64,000 bases of DNA, from the NCBI GenBank assembly GCA_000272025.2, contig AKCV02000022.1, positions 1 to 64,000 on the forward strand, given 5' to 3'. The translations under genes were made by a program, and so were the position numbers. The notes under the pieces were generated by a model. It did no database searches and was not told the origin of the DNA. It saw only the letters and a list, made by a program, of their open reading frames with translations. Below, in pieces: positions 33,084 to 42,375 of this stretch. The stretch comes from Imbroritus primus (lineage in GTDB: Bacteria > Pseudomonadota > Gammaproteobacteria > Burkholderiales > Burkholderiaceae). Positions within the stretch are counted from its first letter, which is position 1; each line of letters begins with the position of its first letter.

Positions 33084-34106
33084 ATGCATAACCCTTTTGA
33101 AAACCCCGGCTTCTCGATGGCCAGCCTGACGGCCGCCATCAACCTCCTGCCCAACCGCTATGGGCGGCTGGAGCAACTCAACCTGTTCCCGGCCAAGCCG
33201 GTGCGCACCCGGCAGATCATCGTCGAGGAGTACGCCGGTCGTCTGAACCTGCTGCCCACCCGCGCGCCCGGTTCGCCCGGTACGGTGGGTGAACGTGGCA
33301 AGCGCAACCTGCGGTCCTTCGTGATCCCGCACATCCCCCACGACGACGTGGTGCTGCCAGAGGAAGTGCAAGGACTGCGCGCCTTCGGTTCCGAAACCGA
33401 AATGGAAGCCATCGGCGGTGTCATGGCCCGCCATCTGGAGACCATGCGCAACAAGCACGCGATCACTCTGGAGCATCTGCGCATGGGGGCGCTCAAGGGC
33501 AAGATTCTCGACGCTGATGGCAGTGAGCTCGTCGATCTGTTCGACGAGTTCGACATCACTGCGCAATCGGTGTCCTTCGAGTTTTCGACGGCGGCCGACA
33601 ATGGGCAAATCAAGACTGCCTGCCTGGAACTGCTGGGGCTCATGGAAGATGGACTCACCGGCGAGTTCTCGACCGGTGTGCATGTGCTGTGCTCGACCGA
33701 GTTCTTCCGGGCGCTGACCACCCACAAGGAGGTCAAGACCGCCTACCAGAACTGGCAGCAGGGTGCAGTGCTGATCAACGACATGCGCTCGGGCTTCAGC
33801 TACAGCGGCATCACCTTCGAGGAATACCGTGGCCAGGCGTCCTTTGTGCAGGCCGACGGCACGCTGGGGTCGCGCCGCTTCATTGCCGCAGGGGAAGCCC
33901 ATGCCTTCCCGGTCGGCACGGTGGATACCTTCGCCACGTACTTCGCGCCTGCGGACTTCAACGAGACCGTGAACACCATCGGCCAGCCGTTGTATGCCAA
34001 GCAGGAGCCGCGCAAGTTCGACCGGGGCACCGATCTGCACACGCAGTCGAACCCGCTGCCGATGTGCCACCGCCCGGGCGTGCTGATCAAGCTCGTTGCA
34101 GCCTGA
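33084..34106 (+). CDS. Major capsid protein (GpE family)
   Basis: This 340-residue protein fits the lambda-type major capsid family: INLLPNRYGRLEQLNLFP near the start, VEEYAGRLNLLPT, and a C-terminal RKFDRGTDLHTQSNPLPMC. It forms the icosahedral head. TCTGGAGA sits about 7 nt before the ATG. The stop overlaps the next gene (TGATG). Confidence 0.95.
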   Translation: MHNPFENPGFSMASLTAAINLLPNRYGRLEQLNLFPAKPVRTRQIIVEEYAGRLNLLPTRAPGSPGTVGERGKRNLRSFVIPHIPHDDVVLPEEVQGLRAFGSETEMEAIGGVMARHLETMRNKHAITLEHLRMGALKGKILDADGSELVDLFDEFDITAQSVSFEFSTAADNGQIKTACLELLGLMEDGLTGEFSTGVHVLCSTEFFRALTTHKEVKTAYQNWQQGAVLINDMRSGFSYSGITFEEYRGQASFVQADGTLGSRRFIAAGEAHAFPVGTVDTFATYFAPADFNETVNTIGQPLYAKQEPRKFDRGTDLHTQSNPLPMCHRPGVLIKLVAA

Positions 34107-34384
34107 TGGATGTCGCGACGTTGTACGAGGCGGCCCGCAGCGCAGGACTGCTGACCGCCGTCACGGTGGCAGGCAGCACCGTGCACTGCGCCTTCCGTGC
34201 CCCGGACGAAACCGTGCTGGATGGTTTTGCGCTATCGCGGGACTACCAGATCGACTACCCGGCGTCCTGGCTGACGCTGGCTGCCGGGGACACGGTCGAG
34301 GTGGCAGGCAACACCTATCAGGTGCGCGACGTGCGCGCCATCGGCGACGGCACCGAGCGTCGCGCCTCGCTCTCCCAACTCTGA
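34106..34384 (+). CDS. Head-tail connector (GpFII-like)
   Basis: This 92-residue protein (SRDYQIDYPASWLTLAAGDT then VEVAGNTYQVRDVRAIGDG) has a beta-rich pattern and the position expected of lambda gpFII-type head-tail connectors. It starts at the TGATG overlap with the capsid gene. The assignment rests on pattern and gene order. Confidence 0.78.
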   Translation: MDVATLYEAARSAGLLTAVTVAGSTVHCAFRAPDETVLDGFALSRDYQIDYPASWLTLAAGDTVEVAGNTYQVRDVRAIGDGTERRASLSQL

Positions 34385-34394
34385 GGAACGCCCC

Positions 34395-34820
34395 ATGAAC
34401 TCCGTCCGCGAGCGCCTCTTGCGGGAGATCGTCACGCGCCTGGCATCTGCGATTGCCCCGATACCGGTGCTGCGCATGCCTGCCGTGCCGGTCACCCGCG
34501 AGGCCAGTCCAGCGCTGCTGCTGTTCGTCGATGGCGACAGCATCACCGCCCACGCCAACCACCTGGTCGACCGATTGCTGATCGTCCGGCTTGCCGTGGT
34601 GGCACGCGGTGCGGATGCCTTCGACGTCGCCGACCAGGCGCTGGTCGCGGCCCACGCGGCAATGCTCGCCGACCCGAATCTGGGCGGTCTGGCCATCGCC
34701 GTGCGCGAGATCGACTGCGAATGGGAGTCCGACGACGCCGACGCCGGGGCCGTCGCGCTCCCCGCCCGCTACGAGATCCGCTACCGCACCCATGCCATCG
34801 ACCTCACCCAAACAGGATGA
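34395..34820 (+). CDS. Probable tail terminator protein
   Basis: This 141-residue protein (MNSVRERLLREIVTRLASAI) has the size and position of lambda gpU-like tail terminators, which cap the tail tube. The middle and C-terminal parts are beta-rich (YEIRYRTHAIDL). No single diagnostic motif is visible. Confidence 0.7.
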   Translation: MNSVRERLLREIVTRLASAIAPIPVLRMPAVPVTREASPALLLFVDGDSITAHANHLVDRLLIVRLAVVARGADAFDVADQALVAAHAAMLADPNLGGLAIAVREIDCEWESDDADAGAVALPARYEIRYRTHAIDLTQTG

Positions 34821-34824
34821 ACCC

Positions 34825-35028
34825 ATGCACATCGAACTACTGAAACCCCATACCCACGCAGGCAAGCGCCTCGCCGTAGGCGATCGCCTTGATCTGAATG
34901 ACGCCAGCGCCCGTTGGCTGATCACACAAGGCACGGCCAAAGCGGCCACCCCCGCCACCGATTCCAAACCCACCCGCCGTGATGTCACGTCCGGTGTTTC
35001 CACAACTGCAGCCACCCAAGGAGACTGA
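34825..35028 (+). CDS. Small tail-region protein (DUF7210-like)
   Basis: This 67-residue protein (HIELLKPHTHAGKRLAVGDR then LDLNDASARWLIT) followed by a Thr/Ala-rich tail is typical of small proteins just before the tail-tube gene. The function is unknown; a connector or assembly role is possible. Confidence 0.75.
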   Translation: MHIELLKPHTHAGKRLAVGDRLDLNDASARWLITQGTAKAATPATDSKPTRRDVTSGVSTTAATQGD

Positions 35029-35030
35029 AC

Positions 35031-35783
35031 ATGGCTTACTTTTCCGGACAAGGCCGCGTCTACATCGGCGCACGTGATGAACTCGGCAACCCTGCTGGGC
35101 TGACCTTTGTTGGCAACGTGCCCGAGCTGAAGGTGTCGCTGTCGGTGGACACCATCGAGCACCAGGAAGCGCAGTCGGGTCAGCGCCTGACCGACCTGCA
35201 GCTCATCAAGACCAAGAAAGGCGAGTTTGCCTGCACGTTGGAAGAGCTGATCGCTACCAACTTGGCGCTCGCGCTCTACGGCACCACGACCACGATCACC
35301 CCCGGCACGGTAACTGGCGAACTACTGCCCAACCCTGTCACCCCGGGCAGTCTGTATCCGTTGACCATGCAAAACGTGTCGGCGGTGCAGATCCAGGACT
35401 CGGATGCCACGCCCAAGACGCTCCCGGTCAGCCAGTACAGCGTCAATGCCAAGCACGGCTCGCTGGTGGTGCTGGATGCCACGTCAGGCGGCCCGTACAC
35501 CGAGCCGTTCACCGTCGATTACGCCTATGGCGCGGCGCAGAGCACGGCGATGTTCACCCAGCCCTTGCCCGAGCGATGGATTCGCTTCGAGGGGCTCAAC
35601 ACCGCCGACGGCAACCGCGAGGTGGTGATCGACCTGTACCGCGTGGCCATCAACCCGGCGAAGGAACTGTCGATCATCACGGACGAACTGCTGAAGTTCG
35701 AGCTGTCGGGCCAGGTACTGGCGGATCTGACCAAGCCAGTCGGCGGTGATCTCGGTCAGTTCGGCCGTCTGGTGCTGCTGTGA
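35031..35783 (+). CDS. Major tail tube protein
   Basis: This 250-residue protein has the beta-rich pattern of siphovirus tail tubes (LSVDTIEHQEAQSGQRLTDL and PERWIRFEGLNTADGNREVV). It lies directly before the tail-assembly chaperone, the usual place. Stacked rings of it form the tail. GAGACTGAAC lies before the ATG. Confidence 0.9.
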   Translation: MAYFSGQGRVYIGARDELGNPAGLTFVGNVPELKVSLSVDTIEHQEAQSGQRLTDLQLIKTKKGEFACTLEELIATNLALALYGTTTTITPGTVTGELLPNPVTPGSLYPLTMQNVSAVQIQDSDATPKTLPVSQYSVNAKHGSLVVLDATSGGPYTEPFTVDYAYGAAQSTAMFTQPLPERWIRFEGLNTADGNREVVIDLYRVAINPAKELSIITDELLKFELSGQVLADLTKPVGGDLGQFGRLVLL

Positions 35784-36184
35784 TGGACGGCTTCAAGACA
35801 TTCCCCCCTGAGCCTGTGGTCGTGACGCTGTCCGTCACCGCGCTTGAACTGACGCCGATCCGTCTGGGTGAGTTGCCCCGGCTGCTGGCCGTGGTGCGCC
35901 CGTTGGCCGAGGAAATCACCAGCGATCCGGACTGGATGGCGCTGCTGGGACGGCACGGCGATGCCGTGCTGGATTTGCTGGCGATCACCACCCGGCGTGA
36001 ACGCGCGTGGATCAACGACCTTCAGCTTGCGGACGCCGTGCAACTGGCCGCCGCCGTGTTCGAGGTGAACGCGGATTTTTTCGTGGCGCACGTCGTCCCG
36101 GCGATTCAGGGCGCGGCCCAGCGACTCGCGCCGACGCTGCGCTCGCTGACGAGCTCGGCTGGGACGCCGCCGTCGCCCGCCTGA
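35783..36184 (+). CDS. Tail assembly chaperone (GpG-like)
   Basis: This 133-residue protein sits between tail tube and tape measure, as lambda gpG does. It starts at a TGATG overlap with the tube gene. Near codon 99 it contains the heptamer TTTTTTC in the right phase for -1 slippage, giving an alternative GT-type product that continues to 36369. Both forms are needed to assemble the tail around the tape measure in lambda. Confidence 0.85.
   Translation: MDGFKTFPPEPVVVTLSVTALELTPIRLGELPRLLAVVRPLAEEITSDPDWMALLGRHGDAVLDLLAITTRRERAWINDLQLADAVQLAAAVFEVNADFFVAHVVPAIQGAAQRLAPTLRSLTSSAGTPPSPA
36076..36082 (+). promoter_or_regulatory. Probable -1 ribosomal frameshift site
   Basis: The heptamer T-TTT-TTC (36076-36082) lies in the zero frame of the chaperone gene as GAT TTT TTC. 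A slip of one base back lets both tRNAs re-pair and continues into the open frame that ends at 36369. Lambda uses a different heptamer, G-GGA-AAG, at the same gene boundary. Confidence 0.7.
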
Positions 36185-36369
36185 TCCGCGCCGGGCACCG
36201 CCTGGACGACGTGATGGCCTACACGCTCACACAGGCGCAAGCCTTTCTGGATGCCGACGGCCAGATCGAACGGCAGCAACTTGCCCAGTTGCTCGGCATC
36301 CATGCCGTGGCTGCCCAGGGCGAGAAGCGTGGCATCGAACAACTGCAACGCGATCTGCTCAAGGACTGA
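36082..36369 (+). CDS. Frameshift extension of the chaperone (T part of GT)
   Basis: This -1 frame adds about 95 residues to the first ~100 of the chaperone. Its end (HRLDDVMAYTLTQAQAFLDA then IERQQLAQLLGIHAV) looks like the T domain of lambda gpGT, which recruits the tape measure and the tail tube. No convincing start codon lies between the overlap and the conserved part, so expression by frameshift is likelier than by separate initiation. Confidence 0.72.
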   Translation, partial: RGARRPGDSGRGPATRADAALADELGWDAAVARLIRAGHRLDDVMAYTLTQAQAFLDADGQIERQQLAQLLGIHAVAAQGEKRGIEQLQRDLLKD

Positions 36370-36372
36370 CCA

Positions 36373-37014
36373 ATGCGTCTCTCGCTCACCACCACCGGTC
36401 TGCTGGACCCGCGCCAGTTGGCGGCGTGGAGCACCGAGCGGCGTCGCGCCATCCACACCGCCGTCGCCAAGGGCATGCAGTCCGGTGGGCGTGAAGTGCG
36501 TGATGCGGCGCGATCCGAGATGCGCAGTGCCTTCACCGTCAAGCGCAACAGCTTTATCTCCTCGATGGGCGTGAAGGTGTTCGACAAGAAGCCCGAACTG
36601 CTACCCGCCCTGCTGGTGGGCAGCAAGATCCCGTGGCTCGGCCTGCATGAAAAAGGCGGCTCGGTGAGCGGCAATCTGCTGATCCCGCTGCTGCCCGGTC
36701 GCATCGGCCCCAAACGCTTCAAGGCGGTCATCGACGGCCTGATGCGTTCGGGCAATGCCTTCTTCATCGAGAAGAACGGTCGCGTGCTGCTGATGGCCGA
36801 GAACATCAAAGAGAACGCCGGGCAGCTGGGCCGCTTCAAACGTGCCGAGCGTGGTCGTACCGGGGCCAAGCAGATCAAGCGTGGCCAGGAAATTCCCATC
36901 GCCGTGCTGGTCAAGCGCGTCGATCTCAAGCGGCGGCTGAATCTGGCGGGTGGGGTGCAGCGTGCGTTGCCAGCCTTGGCCCGGGCGATTCAACAAGAAC
37001 TGGACAAAGTCTGA
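36373..37014 (+). CDS. DUF6441 tail protein
   Basis: This 213-residue basic protein (RRRAIHTAVAKGMQSGGREV, then PWLGLHEKGG and a Lys/Arg-rich C-terminus) fits the DUF6441 family found just before tape-measure genes. Its role is probably tail assembly or completion. It starts 3 bp after the chaperone extension and overlaps the tape measure start by one base. Confidence 0.82.
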   Translation: MRLSLTTTGLLDPRQLAAWSTERRRAIHTAVAKGMQSGGREVRDAARSEMRSAFTVKRNSFISSMGVKVFDKKPELLPALLVGSKIPWLGLHEKGGSVSGNLLIPLLPGRIGPKRFKAVIDGLMRSGNAFFIEKNGRVLLMAENIKENAGQLGRFKRAERGRTGAKQIKRGQEIPIAVLVKRVDLKRRLNLAGGVQRALPALARAIQQELDKV

Positions 37015-39719
37015 TGGCAAGCAATCGTGCCCAAATCCTGATCAGTGCCGTCGACCAGACCAAGACCGCCTTCGACTCGATCAAGCGGGGCTTGGGTGGC
37101 CTGACCGACACCGCCAAGAGTGTCAACGGCGTGCTGGCCAACCTCGGCGTGGCTGTCTCGGTAGCGGGACTGACCGCGATGGTGAAATCGGCCATCGACA
37201 CCGGCGACGCGCTGGACGAGATGTCGCAACGTGTCGGTGTCAGCGTCGAGACCCTGTCGGTATGGAAACCGGCAGCCGAGCAGTCCGGTGTGTCCGGCGA
37301 ATCGTTCGAGAAGGGGCTGCGCAAGCTGTCCACCACGATGCTGGAAGCCGCGACTGGGTCGGAAGATGCCGCTCGCGGATTCTCTGCGGTCGGCGTCGAG
37401 TTCAAGAACCAGGACGGCACCCTGCGCGCCACCGATCAGGTGCTGCTCGATCTGGCCGAGCGCTTCAAGGCCATGCCCGATGGCGCGGAAAAAACCGCGC
37501 TGGCCGTGCAACTGTTCGGCAAGTCAGGAGCCGAGCTGATCCCGTTCCTGAATCAGGGGCGCGACGGCATCAACGAGTTGGCTGCCGAGATGCAGGCGCT
37601 CGGCGTGCAGATGAGTAGTGAGACTGCGGCGCAGGCGGGCAACTTCAACGATGCACTCGACAAACTGCATCTGGCCACTCAGAGCATCGGCAACCAGATC
37701 ATTGCGTCCTTGCTGCCCGCCCTGAACGATATGGCCGGAGGCATGGTCGAGTCGGCCAAACAAGGCGGCACGCTGCGCGCGATTCTGGATGGCGTGGTGC
37801 TGGTGCTCAAGACCCTGGCGCTCGGTGCCGCCACCGTCGGCAAGGCCTTCGTGGCGCTTGGCGAAGCCATTGGTGCCGGTGTCGCGGCAGCGGTCGAAGC
37901 CCTCAAGGGCAACACCGAGGGAGCCAAGGCCATCATTGCCGACCTCAAGGGCAATCTGGTCAAACGGCTGGATGAGTTGGCGTCCTTCCGTGACAGCCTG
38001 TTCGATCCCAAGCCCATCGAGGTCAAGGCACCCAAGATCCAGGCTGATCCCGAACTACTGCAGCGTCTGGCCAAACCCAAGGCAGCCAAGCCCGCGCAGG
38101 ACACCACAGGCGCGCAGACCACGCTGATGAAGGCGCAGCTGGACGCCGAGTTCGCGCTGCTCAAGGACGGTCTGACCCGGCAACAAACTGCGCTGGACGC
38201 TGCACTCGAAGACCGTCTGGTCTCGGTCCGCGACTACTACACGCAGAAAACTGCCATCGAGCAGCGCGAGCTCGATGCCGAGATTGCCCGCAAGCAGCAG
38301 GAGCTGGCCCGCAGTCAGCAAGTCGCCACCACGGGCAAATCGGAAAACGACCGCCTGAAAGCCAAGGCCGAGGTCGCCAAGGCGGAAGCCGACCTGATCA
38401 CGCTCAACAACCGGCGCACGGACATCGAGCAGGCCAATGCCCGCAAGGCGGCACAAGCCGAGCGTGAGCTGGCCGATGCCTTGGCGCAGGCGCGTGAGGA
38501 ATTGGCGCAGATCACCGGCACGGCGACGGATGCCGACCGGCAAGCCGCTATCGAGCGCAGCTACCGCGATCTGCGGGCACGTCTGGCGGCAGAGAGCGAT
38601 ACCGACGGCGTGTCGCTCGTCGACCGCCTGATCGACGTGAAGGCGGCGCAGGCCAATCTGGCTGCGCTGGAAGCCCAGTGGCGGCAGGTCACCGAGCGTC
38701 TGCGCAATGCGCAGGAGGCCATCCAGACCCAGCAGCAGGCCGGGTTGCTGACCGAAGCGCAAGCTCGCCAGCAGATCGTGACCCTGCAACAACAATCAGC
38801 CACCGAGATGGAACGCCTGCTGCCGACCATGCAGCAAGCCGCGCAAGCCATCGGCCCGGATGCGGTGATTCGCGTGCAGGCGTGGCGCAACGAGCTGGAT
38901 CGCACCCGCCTCACGGTGGATGAAATGGCCCCACTGTGGAACCGCATCGGCGAGAGTTTCGGTGGCGCGCTCAACGGCATGATCACCGGCGCGCAGACTT
39001 GGCGCAGTGCCTTGGCGAGCATCTTCCAGCAGGTGTCCGACGCCTTTCTGCAGCAGCTCGTGATCCAGCCTTTCCAGCAGTGGATCGCCATGCAGGCGCG
39101 GATGCTGGCGCTCAAGCTCGGTTTCGTCCAGCAGGAACAAACCGTCGACGCGGCCGCCAGCGCCGCCAAGGTCGCCCAGAAAACCACCGAGACCACCGCC
39201 GTGGTGTCGATGGATGCCGCCAAGGCGGGAGCCGGGGCTGCGGCGTCGCAGGCTTCCATTCCCTACGTCGGGCCAGCGCTGGCGGTGGCCGCGATGGTAG
39301 CCATGGTCGCCGCTGTGATGGCGCTCATGGGGGGCATCAAGAAGTTCGCGGGCGGTGGTCTGGTTTCCGGCCCGGGCAGTGCCACCTCGGACTCGATCCC
39401 GGCGCGTCTGTCGGCAGGCGAGTACGTCGTGCGTGCAGCGGCAGTGCGCGAGGTCGGCGTGGCCTTCCTCGACTCGCTCAACGGTTTGTCGGCAGGCCCG
39501 CGCTTCAAGGGCGGCGAGCTGGCCTTCGCAGCGGGCGGGCTGGTACCGGAAGTGAAGGTGCCACCGGCGCAGCCGCAAGTGAATCAGGCGGTGCGCATCG
39601 TCAATGCGGTCGATCCCGGCGTCACCCATGACCACCTGCAGTCACCTGCCGGGGAAAAAGTCATCGTCAACATCATCGGGCGCAATGCACGGGCCATCCG
39701 TGCGGCGCTGCAGGGCTGA
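37014..39719 (+). CDS. Tape measure protein
   Basis: This 901-residue protein has a helical N-terminal region (FDSIKRGLGGLTDTAKSVNG) and long coiled-coil stretches (about residues 370-620, rich in Ala, Glu, Gln and Arg). A hydrophobic segment follows near residue 750-790 (AVAAMVAMVAAVMALMGGI). These are typical of lambda-type tape measures, whose length sets tail length and which may be ejected into the host envelope. The size is standard for a tail of about 130-150 nm by the usual length rule, an estimate only. Confidence 0.93.
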   Translation: MASNRAQILISAVDQTKTAFDSIKRGLGGLTDTAKSVNGVLANLGVAVSVAGLTAMVKSAIDTGDALDEMSQRVGVSVETLSVWKPAAEQSGVSGESFEKGLRKLSTTMLEAATGSEDAARGFSAVGVEFKNQDGTLRATDQVLLDLAERFKAMPDGAEKTALAVQLFGKSGAELIPFLNQGRDGINELAAEMQALGVQMSSETAAQAGNFNDALDKLHLATQSIGNQIIASLLPALNDMAGGMVESAKQGGTLRAILDGVVLVLKTLALGAATVGKAFVALGEAIGAGVAAAVEALKGNTEGAKAIIADLKGNLVKRLDELASFRDSLFDPKPIEVKAPKIQADPELLQRLAKPKAAKPAQDTTGAQTTLMKAQLDAEFALLKDGLTRQQTALDAALEDRLVSVRDYYTQKTAIEQRELDAEIARKQQELARSQQVATTGKSENDRLKAKAEVAKAEADLITLNNRRTDIEQANARKAAQAERELADALAQAREELAQITGTATDADRQAAIERSYRDLRARLAAESDTDGVSLVDRLIDVKAAQANLAALEAQWRQVTERLRNAQEAIQTQQQAGLLTEAQARQQIVTLQQQSATEMERLLPTMQQAAQAIGPDAVIRVQAWRNELDRTRLTVDEMAPLWNRIGESFGGALNGMITGAQTWRSALASIFQQVSDAFLQQLVIQPFQQWIAMQARMLALKLGFVQQEQTVDAAASAAKVAQKTTETTAVVSMDAAKAGAGAAASQASIPYVGPALAVAAMVAMVAAVMALMGGIKKFAGGGLVSGPGSATSDSIPARLSAGEYVVRAAAVREVGVAFLDSLNGLSAGPRFKGGELAFAAGGLVPEVKVPPAQPQVNQAVRIVNAVDPGVTHDHLQSPAGEKVIVNIIGRNARAIRAALQG

Positions 39720-39739
39720 ATTTTTCAGGGGAAAGTCCA

Positions 39740-40798
39740 ATGGCACTACTGTTCATCGACGGCTTTGACCACTACGACCCGCAGGCAGTGGACAGCTTTG
39801 GCGATCCGTGGCTGGCGCGCGGCAAGGCGGCGTATCTGTCACCGCAGGCCACCCGCATCAATGGCCGTCGCCCGTCCTCCTATGCCCTGCGTCTGCCGGA
39901 GGGTTCGGGCGGTGGCTACGTCAAAAACCTCGATGCCACCAAGTCCAGCCTGATCGTCGGGGCGGCCATTCGCGTGGTGCCGTACCAGAACACCTACACC
40001 GAGCCACTGCTGATCGGCGTGCGTGATGCCAACTCGCAGGTCGCGCATCTCGTGAAAATCGGCGAGGACGGTCGGCTCAAGCTCTACCGCTGGCAATACG
40101 GCTATGACCAGTTGATCTCTGTCTCAGTCGCCAGCGCTCCGGCGCGCGGCTGGCACTACATCGAGTTGCAGGTCACGCAAGGCACCAGCAACGGTGTGCT
40201 GTCAGTGCGCATCAACGGCATCCTGGCCATCCAGATGACCGCGCAGAACACCATTCAGGGCGGTGGCCAACTGCTCACGGCATTCGTGGGTGCAGTGCCT
40301 GGCCAAAACTGCCCGCTCACCATCGACGTCGACGACTTCTACATCGCCGATACCAGCGGCACGATCAACAACACCTTTCTCGGTGATGTGCGCGTCGATG
40401 CCTTGCAGGCTCAGGCCGATGGCAGTTTGAACCAGTGGACGGCCAATCCGGTCGGTACCACCGCATGGGAAGCCGTGAGCGACGAGGACGAAGCTACGGC
40501 GATCAATGCGCCGAACGTGGGGTTGCGCCAGTCCTTCGATGTCGAACCGCTGCCGGTGATGGCCACGCCCGCCATCTACGGCGTCCAGCTCACGATGCTG
40601 GCGCGCAAGACCGACGCCGGTCTGGGCAAGGTCAAAGGCCTCGTGGTCAGTGGTGCGCAGAGCGCCGTCAGCACCGACATCATCCTGCAGGAGCAACTGG
40701 CGTGGCAGAGCACGCTGTTCGAGCGCAATCCGAACGGCAACGTGCAGTGGACGGAGGCCGCCTTCAATGCCGCTGAGTTCGGCGTGGAGTCGGCATGA
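39740..40798 (+). CDS. Tail protein with jelly-roll (LamG-like) domain
   Basis: This 352-residue protein is beta-rich throughout (RINGRRPSSYALRLPEGSGG and TLTIDVDDFYIADTSG-like strands), with a concanavalin/LamG-like pattern common in phage receptor-binding or decoration proteins. It comes right after the tape measure and overlaps the next gene (ATGA). The role in tail tip structure is inferred. Confidence 0.72.
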   Translation: MALLFIDGFDHYDPQAVDSFGDPWLARGKAAYLSPQATRINGRRPSSYALRLPEGSGGGYVKNLDATKSSLIVGAAIRVVPYQNTYTEPLLIGVRDANSQVAHLVKIGEDGRLKLYRWQYGYDQLISVSVASAPARGWHYIELQVTQGTSNGVLSVRINGILAIQMTAQNTIQGGGQLLTAFVGAVPGQNCPLTIDVDDFYIADTSGTINNTFLGDVRVDALQAQADGSLNQWTANPVGTTAWEAVSDEDEATAINAPNVGLRQSFDVEPLPVMATPAIYGVQLTMLARKTDAGLGKVKGLVVSGAQSAVSTDIILQEQLAWQSTLFERNPNGNVQWTEAAFNAAEFGVESA

Positions 40799-42375
40799 CG
40801 GATCGCGTCGTCGTTCGAGACCTCGCTGAGGTTTCCAGCAAACCAACGCCGGGAAGCGAACTGCCCGTTTTCCAGAGTGAAGTGCTCTCGCGCGCCACCT
40901 TCGGGGCGAGCGCAGCCAGCTTCACGCCGGAATCAGCTGTCGCTCCGCTGCCGCCCAATCTGGCTGCCAGTCTGCTGGCGGAATCCTTGGCGGGCCCCTG
41001 GCCACCCATCGATGCACCGATCTTTCTGGTCGAAGTGTTGCGCCGTGATACGGCCTCAAGCGCCATCGTCGCCACCGGTATGGATGCTTTTGGCGACCAG
41101 CCTTGGCCGGATGCGCAACGTGGCGTGTTTGCCTTCCGCCATGATTGGATGGAGCCCCTCGTGGAACGGCTGGAGTGGCAGACCAGCGTCACGCGTCTGG
41201 CCAGTGGCAACGAATCCCGTCAGGCACGCCGACGTGTTCCTCGGCGCTGGCTCACCTACAAGGTGGGCAACGCCCGGCAGACCGATGCCCTGGTGGCCGA
41301 CTGGCTGGCCAATCATCTCGGTCAAATGGCGCTGTGGCCGCTGCCGCAGTACGCGGTGCACCTGACCGAGTCCTGCGAACGTGGCGCACTGGCACTCAAT
41401 GTGACGGAGGCAGATGGGCGACAGTTCGGGCCACTCTCGGCCAATGTGCATCTGACCTACGATGGGGTGCAGGGCTGGCAGGAGACGGAGAGCAATGGCC
41501 GCTGGGTGCTGATCATCGCCGCCGATGGATGGCAGATCGCCCAACTCAGCGATGTGGAAGGCGCTCTGCTGTGGCTGATGGAACCGTTGGCACGCGCCGC
41601 AGCCGTGGGTAGCACCATCATGCCCTTGGTGTGGGGCAAGGCCATCGATCCGGCGGATCTCACGCAGTGGGTGCCCGGCATGGTCGGCGGCAACATTCCC
41701 ACACAGATCCAGCCTGCGCCACTGCCCGACCAGGATGTTCTCGATGACCCATGGCTCGACGAGATCCCGGTCTGGCCAGATGGCAACTGGCGTGACGATC
41801 CAACGGCCGCCGCGCAAGCCACGATCACCCGCCAAGACTTCTCGCCTGCAGATCCGTGGGTGCGCCGGGACGATCCGTGGGCGACGACAACTTTGCAGCG
41901 GCGCCATCTGGCCAGCTCACTCGATGAAATTGAGATCTGGCGGGCGCGGTTGTGGCGCGCCCAAGGCCGTTTGGAAGCCTTCTGGCTGCCCGATGGCTTG
42001 GCTCCGATCCTGTGGGTGACCGTCGAAGCCGATCCCGAAGATGGTTTCCTGCGCGTGGATGGCAAAGACATCTCAGCCTTCTGGCATCGCCCCGCCGCCT
42101 GTTTGATCGTGCATCCGGACGGATTCCAGCAATACGCCCTGACGGCGACCTGCCATCTGGATCAGAGCGGTGTGCTGGTGCTGCGATCGGGTCTCGACGA
42201 CTGGGTGCCCGCAGGCAGCCGCGTCATTCGCCTCGTGCGCTGCCGCCTCGACCACGACGCTATCGACTTGTACTGGCACAGCCCGACGCTGCTGGAAATC
42301 ACCCTGACCGCGCGCCAGTTGCCCGAGCCACGCGGCAATGACCGTCAAACCTACGAGGGAGAGCAAGCACGATGA
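40795..42375 (+). CDS. Tail structural protein
   Basis: This 526-residue protein has no motif I can name. It is mostly beta with Trp-rich repeats in its middle (DPWLDEIPVWPDGNWRDDPT). The position between the LamG-like and BR0599-like proteins suggests a tail-tip or baseplate component. It overlaps both neighbours. Confidence 0.75.
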   Translation: MTDRVVVRDLAEVSSKPTPGSELPVFQSEVLSRATFGASAASFTPESAVAPLPPNLAASLLAESLAGPWPPIDAPIFLVEVLRRDTASSAIVATGMDAFGDQPWPDAQRGVFAFRHDWMEPLVERLEWQTSVTRLASGNESRQARRRVPRRWLTYKVGNARQTDALVADWLANHLGQMALWPLPQYAVHLTESCERGALALNVTEADGRQFGPLSANVHLTYDGVQGWQETESNGRWVLIIAADGWQIAQLSDVEGALLWLMEPLARAAAVGSTIMPLVWGKAIDPADLTQWVPGMVGGNIPTQIQPAPLPDQDVLDDPWLDEIPVWPDGNWRDDPTAAAQATITRQDFSPADPWVRRDDPWATTTLQRRHLASSLDEIEIWRARLWRAQGRLEAFWLPDGLAPILWVTVEADPEDGFLRVDGKDISAFWHRPAACLIVHPDGFQQYALTATCHLDQSGVLVLRSGLDDWVPAGSRVIRLVRCRLDHDAIDLYWHSPTLLEITLTARQLPEPRGNDRQTYEGEQAR

